This document shows positions 19,664 to 29,185 of a stretch of DNA of 39,544 bases, in pieces. Each line of letters starts with the position of its first letter. Position 1 is the stretch's first letter. Source of the DNA: a virus. Under the pieces are notes generated by a model, which saw only the letters and a program-made list of their open reading frames with translations, was not told the origin of the DNA and ran no database searches. Location: positions 1 through 39,544 of the IMG/VR virus record IMGVR_UViG_3300032753_000076; one strand, given 5' to 3'. Both the position numbers and the translations under genes were made by a program.

Positions 19664-19684
19664 GTGCTCCCCATCTTGGGGAGC
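19664..19684 (-). terminator. Rho-independent terminator
   Basis: GCTCCCC (19666-19672) and GGGGAGC (19678-19684) with a five-base loop. On the - strand the stem is followed by ACTTTTTATA. It ends the tail-fibre operon after the 259-residue gene. Confidence 0.75.
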
Positions 19685-19697
19685 GTTAATCGAATAT

Positions 19698-20477
19698 TCA
19701 CACAGCAGGCGTTATGGCTATCCACGAGACGGTAGTTGCAGCACCTGGATCGGCACTAAAACTTACAGTTAATGTGCCAGCACCTGGAACTACTTTAGTA
19801 ATTGAAACAGCATTAGTAGAGGCTAAAATAGAGGCTGTCACTATGCTAGTTGCCCCAACATTGGTTGCGGTATAAGCATTACTTGTTCCGCCACCAGAAT
19901 AAGCGGCAGTAGTTGCGGCATGTAATGTAAACCCAGCATCAACAATAGCGCCCACAGTACCAGTTGCTTTAACAACATTACCGCTCACTAATGCACTAGG
20001 AGCTAGCACAAAGTTGGCAGTAGTAGCTGAAGGATCTGGAATTGTAAATGTTCTAACTCCAGCTTGAGATGCGTTCGTTACAGTGACCGCAGTATTTCCA
20101 GAGTTAGCGGTAGCAGCTACTACTAAATTTCCTTTGCTAGCTGTTGCTGGATAAGAAATAAAATCACCAGCTACGCCGCTAGATCCTGCCTGGACGTTTC
20201 CAGCAAAAGAACCGCCTGAACTTGCAGGAGTTACTAAACTGTAAACTAAGTTTGGGGCAGTTCCAGTAATAGATACGGCTAAGAATACAACACCACTAGT
20301 AGTGTAAACTAGCGCCATATCGTTGTTTGAAACAGTTAATAGGTTTTCGTGAACAGCTTTACTTAAGTATCCTGTTGTCGTCACAGTTGCAACAGAGTCA
20401 TTAGTATTTATAAAAACTAGATTAGGAATAACACCGGCTAACCCAGTAACGCTACTTGTAGCTTGTAAAATTGACAT
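19698..20477 (-). CDS. Putative virion protein, Ala/Thr/Val-rich beta protein
   Basis: A 259-residue protein rich in Ala, Thr, Ser, Val and Gly, with regular beta-strand patterning and few charged residues. Such composition is usual for phage decoration or fibre-associated proteins. It has no signal peptide. It is the last gene before a strong terminator. Function not recognised. Confidence 0.65.
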   Translation of the reverse strand: MSILQATSSVTGLAGVIPNLVFINTNDSVATVTTTGYLSKAVHENLLTVSNNDMALVYTTSGVVFLAVSITGTAPNLVYSLVTPASSGGSFAGNVQAGSSGVAGDFISYPATASKGNLVVAATANSGNTAVTVTNASQAGVRTFTIPDPSATTANFVLAPSALVSGNVVKATGTVGAIVDAGFTLHAATTAAYSGGGTSNAYTATNVGATSIVTASILASTNAVSITKVVPGAGTLTVSFSADPGAATTVSWIAITPAV

Positions 20478-20524
20478 CTTCGCCCTCCATGGCTTTGATT
20501 AATTTATATTTTATTCAGCAGGAT

Positions 20525-20632
20525 TTATTTTTTCTTAACAGCCTTACCGATGCGACCTTCCATTTTGCCGCCTTTTTTATTCATTTTTTCTTTCTTTTCG
20601 TAAGATTCTTCTTTACGTTCGTGCTTTTTCAT
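20525..20632 (-). CDS. 35-residue highly basic peptide
   Basis: A 35-residue open frame (MKKHERKEESYEKKEKMNKK...) with a proper AAGGA site. Sixteen of 35 residues are Lys or Arg. A possible promoter with TATAAT lies 40 bp upstream. It may bind DNA or pack in the virion. No family recognised. Confidence 0.55.
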   Translation of the reverse strand: MKKHERKEESYEKKEKMNKKGGKMEGRIGKAVKKK

Positions 20633-20718
20633 TTTCGATGTCCTTATTAAAAATAAATTAATCTAAATTCATTATAGTAAATCTTATACAAACCCCAAGA
20701 GTCGTCAAGAGCCGTTGT

Positions 20719-20874
20719 CTATTTTTTTGGCTTAGATTTCTTAATGGTTTTTGCTTTAGGCTTTACATGCTGAGGCAGCTTTTTACCTTTAGGAGTGGCG
20801 CTCTCAAACTCCTTGGCTAATTCAGGGTGTTTTGCATACATGAATTTTCTTTGGCTTTTCGAAACAAATGGCAC
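20719..20874 (-). CDS. Small basic phage protein of the MPF.S..Q..FMYAKHP type
   Basis: A 51-residue protein with a GTG start; the AGGAG ribosome site overlaps the stop codon of the upstream gene. The opening MPFVSKSQRKFMYAKHPELA, followed by Lys/Pro-rich sequence, is a pattern widespread in phages of many hosts. Its role is unknown. I am fairly sure of the family pattern. Confidence 0.75.
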   Translation of the reverse strand: MPFVSKSQRKFMYAKHPELAKEFESATPKGKKLPQHVKPKAKTIKKSKPKK

Positions 20875-20884
20875 TTTAGTTCTC

Positions 20885-21628
20885 CTATGAGGTTATGGTG
20901 GTTGCAGCAGTGGAAGGCATAGTAGTAGTTGCTATAGAAGCTGTAGTTATAACAGACCATAATGGTTGTAAAATGTTGATTACATCAGTTGAAACAGCAA
21001 CTGATGCGGTATTGGCTGTGTTTAATGCAGCTAAGGCGCTTGTCAAGGAGGATTGTAGGGATGTTATTTGGGAATTAGTAGTAGTTGTTGTGATAGTCGT
21101 AGTTTCTATTGCTGGTATAGCAGTATTTGTGGATCCAGAAATTGTGGTTGTCGAACTACCTGCATTAGCAATTTCATTTAAATCATTAAGTTGAGACTTA
21201 ATACTTTTTACATGGGATAACAGAGCGTTTATAGTAAGCGTTTGTGCTATACTTGGATTGTAGGTAATATTACCACTTGCATCCATATCTGACCAAGCAC
21301 TTCTTAACGGATCTAAAAAGTTAACTAAACTAACGTCTACCCAATACTGATATTGGGTTCCTTTCGGAACATCACAATTAATTAAATTTTGAAAATCTGT
21401 TTCTGTAATATTGTTAAAGTCAGCCACTGATTGTGCCCACGCAATCCTATTAGTCTTGTCAGTGGTATCCATACCTAAGCTTTCTTCAAGAGCGATAGCC
21501 GCTCGTTGGTTTGCAACAAATTGTTCTAAACCTAGAGCGGCTAGCGTTTTTTGTACGTCCGCTATATTGGCGGGAACACAAACCGAAACAGTATTTCCAG
21601 AAGTTTTATAAATTAAAGATGTTGCCAT
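20885..21628 (-). CDS. Hypothetical virion-associated protein
   Basis: A 247-residue protein. The N-terminal 150 residues are mixed alpha/beta (DVQKTLAALGLEQFVANQRA, TDFQNLINCDVPKGTQYQYW). The C-terminal 100 residues are Thr/Ser-rich low complexity with runs such as ETTTITTTTTNSQ. Read together with the tail fibre gene (17 bp gap). It may be a fibre chaperone or accessory protein, but no motif shows this. Confidence 0.65.
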   Translation of the reverse strand: MATSLIYKTSGNTVSVCVPANIADVQKTLAALGLEQFVANQRAAIALEESLGMDTTDKTNRIAWAQSVADFNNITETDFQNLINCDVPKGTQYQYWVDVSLVNFLDPLRSAWSDMDASGNITYNPSIAQTLTINALLSHVKSIKSQLNDLNEIANAGSSTTTISGSTNTAIPAIETTTITTTTTNSQITSLQSSLTSALAALNTANTASVAVSTDVINILQPLWSVITTASIATTTMPSTAATTITS

Positions 21629-21645
21629 AAATATTTACCCTTATT

Positions 21646-24600
21646 TTAAAAGGCTACAAAGTTGGTGTAAGCTAAGTTTGTATTATTTCCAAGAAAAGAA
21701 GTGGTAATCATTCTAAACGTAGTAGTTGTTGGTGTTTGCGTTGGTCCTGTATTAGTAAAAACCCCACCCGATCCTGCTCCACTCAGTGCAGCCGTAACAT
21801 AGTTAATACTAGAAAGAGCACTTGTAAAATTAATGGTGTTGTCGCCCGTAGCATTATTTGTAATAGAAGTTACATTATAACTGTTTTGAATAACTTGGGT
21901 AGCATTAAATTGAACTTTAGCTAATACGCTACTGCTGCTTCCAGCAGTTTGAAAAGTTGGAAGCGTTCCTGCGCCATTCGAGGTTAATACCTGGCCGGAC
22001 GTTCCAACACTTGCGATCGATTGTACTACCCCAGTTGACGTTGTTCCTCCACATAAAACAGCATATGCCGTATTTGATGTTGCACCAGTTCCACCGTTAG
22101 CAACAGGTAGCGTATTAGTTACCGCGTTAGAAAGATTTACTTGATCCCAGCTGGCATCACCCCTCCAAAACGTAGTGCTGCTTGCGCTAGTACCGCTATT
22201 TAGATTAGCCACAGGCAAATTACCAGTTACACCGTTAGCAAGATTTACATATCCCCAGGCTGGATTATTATTTGTTCCAGTATTAGTAAGGTATTGAGTC
22301 GCCGTAGTGTTTTTAGCAAGAGCAGACAACGTATTAGTAGCACTTGCATATAGGGTATCGCCTTGATTAAAGCTCGTTATCCCTGTGCCACCATAAGTTG
22401 CGCCTATAGTAGAACCGTTCCAGGTTCCCGTTGTAATCGTTCCGATGCTAGCTAGGGATGATAACGTAGTTACTGCGGAATTAACTAGAGTTCCAGAAGT
22501 AGGGAAAGTAACAGATGTAGTATTAGTAAATGTAAAAGTAGAGTTATAAGATCCGGACAAGGTTAAGCCACCAGCCGTTGAAATACTCCCACCCAAACCA
22601 ATGGTGTACGCACCATTGTTTACCCCAGTACCACCATATGTTCCTGAAATTAGTGAACCATTCCAAGCACCATTAGTAATAGTTCCTGTTTGAGTAATAT
22701 TACCTTGAACAGCTGTCGGTAGAGTAACTCCTATGCTAGGAACGCCAGAACTATCTGTTACCAAGATGCCGCTATTTGCTGAAGGTAATCCAGCTATAGT
22801 ATTGTTGGCACTGCTATATAAAATTTGATGTGCAGTTGTTGACGCTGGATATGTGGCCGTACTCCAAGTTGGAGACGTACTACTACCAGACAATAATACC
22901 TGATTAGCAGTGGCCGTGCCAGATAAAATAGCTCCTGCACTTCCAGTCGAATAAAATATACCACCATTACTTGCCGTTAAATTAGCATTCAATCCGCCAT
23001 TAGCTAAAGACAATGGGAAAGTAGGGATAGATGAAGTTGTGGCTAGCGTGCCTGATGTTGGTAGGGTTACATTTGTTGCCCCAGTTAAAGTTAATGTAGC
23101 AGCATACGCCCCGCTAGTTGCAAAGTTTCCACCAACAGTAATCGTGTTGGATCCATTGTTAATACCAGTCCCTCCGTACGTTGGGGAAATGATAGAAGCT
23201 CCCCAGGATCCCGTTGAGATTGTGCCAACGCTAGACAACGATGATAATGTTGTAACAGCGCTATTAACTAATGTTCCACTAGTTGGTAGTGTTACGTTGG
23301 TATTAGCGGTTGCTGTTAAAGTAGTATTAAATGCTCCGCTAGTAGTAAGATTTCCTCCCAAGGTTATGGTATTACTACCATTGTTTACCCCAGTACCACC
23401 ATATGTTCCGCTAACAAGACTGCCATTCCAAGTACCAGATGTAATAGTTCCTAACGTTGTAATAGAGGTTTGCCCAACATAAGTAGGATCGATATTTACA
23501 ATAACGTTACCCGTTGTTGGGGAACATGTGATAAATCCTGTTGTTCCTGCAACACTTGTAACGCCAGTAGATGACGATTCAAAAGTTGCCCAAGTGCTAC
23601 CATCTGCTGTACCTTCAAACACGCCAGACTGAGTGTTAAATCTCATTGTTCCAGCCGTTCCCGCTCTTGCCGCGGTATTTCCTTGAGGAAGGGTAACACC
23701 GGCAGCACCAGGCAATATAGCATTACTTGCTAAACCAATAGTAACATTACCAGTAGCACTGGATACTGTCGTTTGATTTGCTGTTGCAATATTACTTAAT
23801 ACTCCGCCTCCTGCGCCTGTTGCTTGCCAAGTAGGGGCACTTCCTGGGCCATTACTTGTTAACACATAGCCAGATGTTCCAAGCCCACTAACAGTTCCTA
23901 TAGCGCTTGTGCCGTTGCCTAATAACACTTCATATTGTGTAAGAGAAGCTGCACCAGTGCCACCGTGGTTTACAGCAACCGTTGTTCCTGCCCAGGTTCC
24001 CGTTGTAATCGTACCCAAAGTGGTAATACTAGTCTGTCCTACGTACGTTGGATCAATATCAATTATTGGTGTGGTGCCCCCAGTTGATGTAATAAATCCA
24101 GCAGTACCAGAAACACTTAATACACCTAGAGCTGCTGTTGAAAATGGTGACCACGTAGAGCCGTCAGTAGTACCCTCAAATACACTGGTTTGTGTATTAA
24201 AACGCATAGTACCAGCAGCACCAGCACGAGCAGCGGTATTACCCTGTGGTAATGTAACACCAGCCATTCCTGGTAAAGAAGGGTTGTTTGTAACGCCAAT
24301 TGTTATAGCACCAGTTGCACTAGTAATAGTTAATGCTGTTCCTTGAGTTAAAGTAGCTGCGACTGGATCGCCTGATGTAGTTCCAATTAATAATTGTCCA
24401 GCGCCTAAAACAATGGGATTAAAAGGGCTAGAGCCTTCGCCAACTAATATTCCGTGTGCGGTTGGGCTAACAAGGCCAGAACCACCTTGAGATGTAATTA
24501 ATGGTAATGACGGGATCCCAGCGACTGTTGCTAAAGTACCCGAGAGTGGGAACGTGAGATTGGTATTGCCAGTAAAATTAAATGTTACAGGATAAGCACC

Positions 24601-25551
24601 AGTAGTTGTTAAACTATCTGCAAGAGTAATGGTCGATGTTCCATTATTAACGCCTGTTCCACCAAACGCAGCTCCTAGTGGTTCAATCATATATGTTATG
24701 GTGCCAAGCTCAGTAATACCTTGTTGAACAGCAGATGGTAAAGTACTGCTAATACTTGGAACCCCATCTATATTGGTAACAAGCACGCTGTCGGCAGCAG
24801 TTGCTAAACCAGTTATGGTATTATTTGCAGACGAATATAAAAGTTGATTTGCAGTCGTCGAGGAAGGGTAGACAGCTGTTGACCATGTAGGGGCGGTATT
24901 CGAGCCTGACAACAACACTTTATTTGCGGTTGCAATTCCAGACAATATGGCGGCAGCTGAGGCGGTTGAATAAAAAATCCCGCCATTAGAGGCAGTAAGG
25001 TTAGCATTTGTTCCTCCATAGGCTAATCCAATAATAGAACCTTCAAAAACCCCAGTCGTAATTGTGCCAAGAGTTGTAATAGATGTTTGCCCAACATAAT
25101 TTGGATCGATGCTTAATACTGGGTTTTGTCCTCCAGTACAAGAAATTTTATTAAGTGTTCCTGAAACCGTTAACACTCCAACACCTACAGTTGTAGCTAA
25201 CACTCCGCTGGTTGGAAATGTTACACTAGTAGCTCCGGTCATATTAAAGGTAGAATTATAAGCACCAGTAGTTGTTAAGCTGCCACCTAGAGTAATGGTT
25301 CCAGTGTTATTAACACCTGTGCCACCAAATTGTTGATTTAAAGGAGCACCAATAGAGGCAATAGCACCTAACTCAGTAATATTTTGTTGAACTAGTAATG
25401 GGATAGTAGCTTGAAAACTTGGGATCCCACCAGAATTTGTAACTAATATTGCATTTGTTGCTGTAGCTAACCCAATTAATTGAGTTGCCGATGATGCATA
25501 TATTAATTGATTAGCAGCAAATGCAGCATTTAGTGCGTTACCTATTGTCAT
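21646..25551 (-). CDS. Giant repetitive tail fibre
   Basis: A 1301-residue protein built of mosaic repeats. One block contains YGGTGVNNGSNTITLGGNLT, then TNVTLPTSGTLVNSAVTTL. Another contains LTASNGGIFYST, ANQVLLSG and SSANNTI. A third contains LPQGNTAARAG and TMRFNTQ. The last 95 residues are unique and probably form the receptor-binding or trimerisation tip. Glycine-centred beta repeats of this kind form long trimeric fibres. Repeated protein segments use different codons, so protein is conserved more than DNA. It is the largest gene here. Confidence 0.8.
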   Translation of the reverse strand: MTIGNALNAAFAANQLIYASSATQLIGLATATNAILVTNSGGIPSFQATIPLLVQQNITELGAIASIGAPLNQQFGGTGVNNTGTITLGGSLTTTGAYNSTFNMTGATSVTFPTSGVLATTVGVGVLTVSGTLNKISCTGGQNPVLSIDPNYVGQTSITTLGTITTGVFEGSIIGLAYGGTNANLTASNGGIFYSTASAAAILSGIATANKVLLSGSNTAPTWSTAVYPSSTTANQLLYSSANNTITGLATAADSVLVTNIDGVPSISSTLPSAVQQGITELGTITYMIEPLGAAFGGTGVNNGTSTITLADSLTTTGAYPVTFNFTGNTNLTFPLSGTLATVAGIPSLPLITSQGGSGLVSPTAHGILVGEGSSPFNPIVLGAGQLLIGTTSGDPVAATLTQGTALTITSATGAITIGVTNNPSLPGMAGVTLPQGNTAARAGAAGTMRFNTQTSVFEGTTDGSTWSPFSTAALGVLSVSGTAGFITSTGGTTPIIDIDPTYVGQTSITTLGTITTGTWAGTTVAVNHGGTGAASLTQYEVLLGNGTSAIGTVSGLGTSGYVLTSNGPGSAPTWQATGAGGGVLSNIATANQTTVSSATGNVTIGLASNAILPGAAGVTLPQGNTAARAGTAGTMRFNTQSGVFEGTADGSTWATFESSSTGVTSVAGTTGFITCSPTTGNVIVNIDPTYVGQTSITTLGTITSGTWNGSLVSGTYGGTGVNNGSNTITLGGNLTTSGAFNTTLTATANTNVTLPTSGTLVNSAVTTLSSLSSVGTISTGSWGASIISPTYGGTGINNGSNTITVGGNFATSGAYAATLTLTGATNVTLPTSGTLATTSSIPTFPLSLANGGLNANLTASNGGIFYSTGSAGAILSGTATANQVLLSGSSTSPTWSTATYPASTTAHQILYSSANNTIAGLPSANSGILVTDSSGVPSIGVTLPTAVQGNITQTGTITNGAWNGSLISGTYGGTGVNNGAYTIGLGGSISTAGGLTLSGSYNSTFTFTNTTSVTFPTSGTLVNSAVTTLSSLASIGTITTGTWNGSTIGATYGGTGITSFNQGDTLYASATNTLSALAKNTTATQYLTNTGTNNNPAWGYVNLANGVTGNLPVANLNSGTSASSTTFWRGDASWDQVNLSNAVTNTLPVANGGTGATSNTAYAVLCGGTTSTGVVQSIASVGTSGQVLTSNGAGTLPTFQTAGSSSSVLAKVQFNATQVIQNSYNVTSITNNATGDNTINFTSALSSINYVTAALSGAGSGGVFTNTGPTQTPTTTTFRMITTSFLGNNTNLAYTNFVAF

Positions 25552-25570
25552 AAATTAATCCCTTAATAAA

Positions 25571-26014
25571 TTAAGTTACCGCCCAATTTCCTTGTGGTGC
25601 GCCTAAAAGTGTAAAGTTATTATTAGCAACACTGCATACTAAAGTCAGGGAATCACCAATATTGGATGATGCAATAGATCCGCCTGTTCCTAGAGTTGAT
25701 GCTATATTACCGAATTGAATTTTTTGCCCTGCATTTTGCGCTATTGTAACAGTATAATTTGAAAGATTTATAATCTGTAGTATTTGTCCTGCTGCTGCAA
25801 CCGTTGGCAGTGTATAAATAGCGTTAGCAGAGTTTGCTAGAAAATATCCGTTATTAATAACCAATACCTGCCCAGAAGTTAATGTTGTCCAAGGGAGCGC
25901 CGCAAATGCTTGGGCATTAAATATAGTGTTAGCGCCATTTCTTAAGCCTACAACAGTGTCGCCAGATTCAGCAACTGTTGTAACAGGATTAAATTGACTA
26001 AATTGTGTAGACAT
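25571..26014 (-). CDS. Fibre-associated beta protein
   Basis: A 147-residue protein. The opening STQFSQFNPVTTVAESGDTV and later GLRNGANTIFNAQ resemble the N-terminal attachment segments of repeat-type phage fibres. It may be the anchor for the giant fibre encoded next to it (19 bp gap). No catalytic motif is visible. Confidence 0.65.
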   Translation of the reverse strand: MSTQFSQFNPVTTVAESGDTVVGLRNGANTIFNAQAFAALPWTTLTSGQVLVINNGYFLANSANAIYTLPTVAAAGQILQIINLSNYTVTIAQNAGQKIQFGNIASTLGTGGSIASSNIGDSLTLVCSVANNNFTLLGAPQGNWAVT

Positions 26015-26017
26015 TTA

Positions 26018-26392
26018 TTACTCCTGTATAGCGTAAAATGCAACAGTAACTTTTGGGGTGGTGGCTGAATAAAAATGTATTACATCTGTTGATTTAACCA
26101 TTTTGGCAGTTGGATTAAGCTCAGATGTAGTAGCTGCAAAAGTATTACCGGCTGGAACTGCGGCTGCTGCGTTAAGCGCAACAAACACATCATTACCAGC
26201 AGTATATGAAAATACAGCCATAAATTTATTAAAGGTTGTGGCAGTAGGAGCGCCAACTGCGGCAGTTAATGGAACTGCGACTGTAGTGTCGGTGCTTGCG
26301 GTTAGCGTTGCAGAATAAATAGTGTTACAAAATGGTAAACCAAATCCATTTACACCACTTTTAGTTTTATCTATATTATAATTTGTTGCCAT
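26018..26392 (-). CDS. Hypothetical small virion protein
   Basis: A 124-residue, beta-rich protein with Ala/Thr/Val bias, three bases from the next gene. The overall composition is like the other fibre-operon proteins. No family recognised. Confidence 0.65.
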   Translation of the reverse strand: MATNYNIDKTKSGVNGFGLPFCNTIYSATLTASTDTTVAVPLTAAVGAPTATTFNKFMAVFSYTAGNDVFVALNAAAAVPAGNTFAATTSELNPTAKMVKSTDVIHFYSATTPKVTVAFYAIQE

Positions 26393-26411
26393 TAAAATTC
26401 TCCTAAATTAA

Positions 26412-28526
26412 TTAAACTATTCCTAGGCGAGCATCTGCTGTAAAATTAACTGCAATGCCATTACCATTTCCTGCTCCCGCGTCTGGGGTGCCCTCTATTT
26501 GAAAGCCCATCACCGTATTTTCTTCTAAAATGGTAGTTTGGAAATCAGTGCTTGTTGCCCCGTTATATATTTTATTATTATTATTTACAGGATTGTAAAG
26601 TATTATAGTTGGGGTTACTCTCATTGGTGTAGGGTAACGATAAGCAGGGCCATAATTGTTAGGGCTTCCTGCTGCGGTCACTATAAAAGTTAAAGATCCA
26701 CTACTTGAAAAGCCAGCACCAGTTGTTGGTACAACTCCTGGTAAAAAAGATTTTTGATAATAATAAAAACAATCTAAACTTACTGCCGACACAGATTGTG
26801 GCGCTGGCCTTGTAGGAATATCTCCAGGTACAATGCTTACAGAGTTAATTGAAATAGTGTCACCACTATTCATTGCACCAAAACCCACAACAATTGCAAA
26901 GAAATTAGCAGTTTGAGTAGCAGACGCTCCTTGCATATCCCAACCACTAAATCCATTCAAATTAAAATTGGTAGTAGCGTTAGGTGTTACTGTAAATTGA
27001 GCCGCCCCTAAACTGTTTCCTGGTACTTGAACCCAAGTACCATTTACTGTTGCAGGAAGTCCGTTAGCGTTTAAAGTTGCAACGATAGAGTTATTAGTGC
27101 CAGCCACAACACTTGGTAATGAAGCATCAGTACAGTACCATAGCGATATTGTTGCGGCTATTCCCGTTGTATTTGAAGTTTTGCTTTCAATGGCCGAAGA
27201 CATCCTGGAGTTCAACATTTCTTTAGCTTTTGTAGCATCTAAATATTGAATAATAGCTGGCTGCACACCTGTAGTAGCGGCGGTTAATACAAATTCTCCA
27301 TTGCCTCCACGACTAACACTTACACCACTGTTAACAGATTGAAATACAATCGTTTGATCCCAGGCATAAAAAGATTTATTAGCTCCAACTGCTTGAGTAG
27401 TAATACTAGTACCTAAAAACTGGGCAGGATTTAAGGGGAAATCCCACCCTGTCAGATAACTCGGTATAGGCTTATATTGTAATAATGGATTGTAGTAATG
27501 AAACATATAGTCCATTTGACGATTAACCGGAGTTTGATCGTAAACAACATTAGGCTCATTAGTTTCTAATCCTACAATTTGTACATTACTAAAAGTTGTA
27601 GTTGTTCCTATAGGCAAAGAAACAATAATATCAACGTAGCCAACATTAGAAGAATCGGTATTACTGGCTGTTGCTAATTGAATAGTGTTTGTAAACTCTT
27701 GATAAGTTCCTAATGTATTTGTAGAGTTAAGCAATTCTTGCACAGCACCAGTAGACGGTGCATATTGTATGATTGCCGAGCTTAGAGGCGCTAATAAAAT
27801 AGATGATGCGATATATCCATTAGTGCCCCCTGGTTGAGGCGACCAAATGCTAGGGTTATGGTAAAGCCTTTGTGATAGAGTTAATGCAGTAATATTAGCG
27901 CCTGGCGCTACAGTTAATGTGTATGGCGGATTATAAGGATAAGCCGTTGAACCTGCTATAGAATTTCTAGTAACAGTAACACTTCCAATTCCTAGAGTTG
28001 TTAAATTTAATACCCATCCTGGAGCTATAGTAGTACTTAAGGTTCCAGATCCAGTAGTAGTAATAGTTAATGAATTAGAAGAATTAAATAAGACAGTTGC
28101 AAATTGCGGATTAGTTAGAGCATTACTAATATCGGCTTGTGTTAAAGTTTGGCTTTCGTTGGTTACTATATTAGGCCACGCTTCCCTAGTAAACTGCTCT
28201 GTTCCCATTGAATTAGTAACAGTAATATAATAAAGCTGTACGTTTGCATCAACAGCCGTAGAATCATACGGAAAATAGTAAACAGCAATATTATTGCCTG
28301 ATGAATCCTGAAATGTTCCAGTGTTGCTTAAAATAATAGGGTTCGGCAATGCAGTATAAGTGTAATTAGGAGGTGCGCCAGATAGTTCATATACAAGCTT
28401 TGGCACAGTTCTTGCGTCATCTTGCCAGAAAGAAACAACCCCATTAGCTAAGGGTGCGCCTGAATCCTTGTCTACTAAATATGGAGACAAATCAATAGCC
28501 GTTATATATCTAGGGTCAAGCGCCAT
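26412..28526 (-). CDS. Tailspike/tail fibre protein with P22-like head-binding N-terminus
   Basis: A 704-residue protein. The N-terminal 110 residues (SPYLVDKDSGAPLANGVVSF, QDDARTVPKLVYE, NPIILSNTGTFQD) resemble the head-binding or particle-binding domains of P22-type tailspikes. The remainder is beta-rich with a C-terminal jelly-roll-like region. It should bind the host surface, and enzymatic activity cannot be judged from sequence. It is the first gene after the second late promoter element, leading the fibre operon. Confidence 0.75.
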   Translation of the reverse strand: MALDPRYITAIDLSPYLVDKDSGAPLANGVVSFWQDDARTVPKLVYELSGAPPNYTYTALPNPIILSNTGTFQDSSGNNIAVYYFPYDSTAVDANVQLYYITVTNSMGTEQFTREAWPNIVTNESQTLTQADISNALTNPQFATVLFNSSNSLTITTTGSGTLSTTIAPGWVLNLTTLGIGSVTVTRNSIAGSTAYPYNPPYTLTVAPGANITALTLSQRLYHNPSIWSPQPGGTNGYIASSILLAPLSSAIIQYAPSTGAVQELLNSTNTLGTYQEFTNTIQLATASNTDSSNVGYVDIIVSLPIGTTTTFSNVQIVGLETNEPNVVYDQTPVNRQMDYMFHYYNPLLQYKPIPSYLTGWDFPLNPAQFLGTSITTQAVGANKSFYAWDQTIVFQSVNSGVSVSRGGNGEFVLTAATTGVQPAIIQYLDATKAKEMLNSRMSSAIESKTSNTTGIAATISLWYCTDASLPSVVAGTNNSIVATLNANGLPATVNGTWVQVPGNSLGAAQFTVTPNATTNFNLNGFSGWDMQGASATQTANFFAIVVGFGAMNSGDTISINSVSIVPGDIPTRPAPQSVSAVSLDCFYYYQKSFLPGVVPTTGAGFSSSGSLTFIVTAAGSPNNYGPAYRYPTPMRVTPTIILYNPVNNNNKIYNGATSTDFQTTILEENTVMGFQIEGTPDAGAGNGNGIAVNFTADARLGIV

Positions 28527-28571
28527 ATTTAGAATCCTTTCTCTCTGCTAAACACATTCTGTGTCAGTAGG

Positions 28572-28603
28572 TTTAGTATAGTAAAATCTAAGAAAATAAC
28601 TAT
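28572..28603 (-). promoter_or_regulatory. Late promoter candidate upstream of tailspike (copy 2 of a 32-bp element)
   Basis: 31/32 identical to 5045-5076. The - strand reads ATAGTT, 17-bp spacer, TATACT (28575-28580), AAA. Its upstream end overlaps the stop codon of yoeB (28600-28602), so yoeB transcription may run through into the fibre operon. Confidence 0.6.
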
Positions 28604-28869
28604 TGTTCGTAATGGCCGGCACATTGAAAAATAACTATTGTTTCTTCAGAATCTAACTTATAGGTATAAATTAAACGATTAGCCTCGTCTATTCTTCTAG
28701 ACCACTTTTCTTTGTATTTATGCTTAAGTGGTTCTGGTTTGCCAATACCTGAAAATGGATCTCTTGCGATGTCTCTTATCAAAGCATTTATCTTTTTTGT
28801 GATGGCTTTGTCTCTCGACTGCCAATATAAATATTCATCCCAAGCATTTTTTGTCCAAATAAGCTGCAT
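28600..28869 (-). CDS. yoeB: YoeB-type mRNA interferase toxin
   Basis: An 89-residue RelE/YoeB family toxin. LIWTKNAWDEYLYWQSRDK, GKPEPLKHKYKEKWSRRID and the C-terminal CAGHYEQ hold the catalytic Glu, Arg and His-Tyr pair of YoeB. It cleaves mRNA at the ribosomal A site. Its ATG overlaps the yefM stop by one base (TAATG). It should give post-segregational killing, useful to a plasmid-like prophage. Confidence 0.95.
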   Translation of the reverse strand: MQLIWTKNAWDEYLYWQSRDKAITKKINALIRDIARDPFSGIGKPEPLKHKYKEKWSRRIDEANRLIYTYKLDSEETIVIFQCAGHYEQ

Positions 28870-29129
28870 TATTTAAATTCTTCTAAGCTTTTTTTAATGA
28901 CTTTTCCTTGGGCATATTCTTCTATGCTTTTATCCAGATTGCCAATATTAATATATTTAGAAATTGAATAAAGGTAGGCAGCTTCTTCTAGTTTTTCTAA
29001 TTTTTCATGCGAAATAAGGGCAACACTATTATTTTTACCTTTAATATAAATTGGCTTATGGCTTTCGGCTGCTTCATTTATTAGGTTAGAAAGGTTTTGC
29101 CTTGTTTCGCTTACATTTAAAATTTTCAT
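28869..29129 (-). CDS. yefM: YefM-type antitoxin
   Basis: An 86-residue Phd/YefM antitoxin. The start is ATG 29129, which has a GAGG ribosome site; a longer frame to 29192 would run through the promoter. N-terminal DNA-binding fold VSETRQNLSNLINEAAESHK, then the toxin-binding tail SIEEYAQGKVIKKSLEEF. It represses its own operon. A likely - strand promoter TTGCGA-17-TACATT and the dyad ATAGTT-TCGC-AACTAT (29171-29186) are upstream. Confidence 0.95.
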   Translation of the reverse strand: MKILNVSETRQNLSNLINEAAESHKPIYIKGKNNSVALISHEKLEKLEEAAYLYSISKYINIGNLDKSIEEYAQGKVIKKSLEEFK

Positions 29130-29185
29130 AATATACCTCGTATTTATTGTAGAAATGTACCATATTCTGTATAGTTTCGCAACTA

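Noticed and set aside
23039-24346. Long + strand frames opposite the tail fibre gene (147 and 145 residues)
   Set aside because: They are Val/Pro-rich mirror images of the repeat coding sequence, with no ribosome sites.
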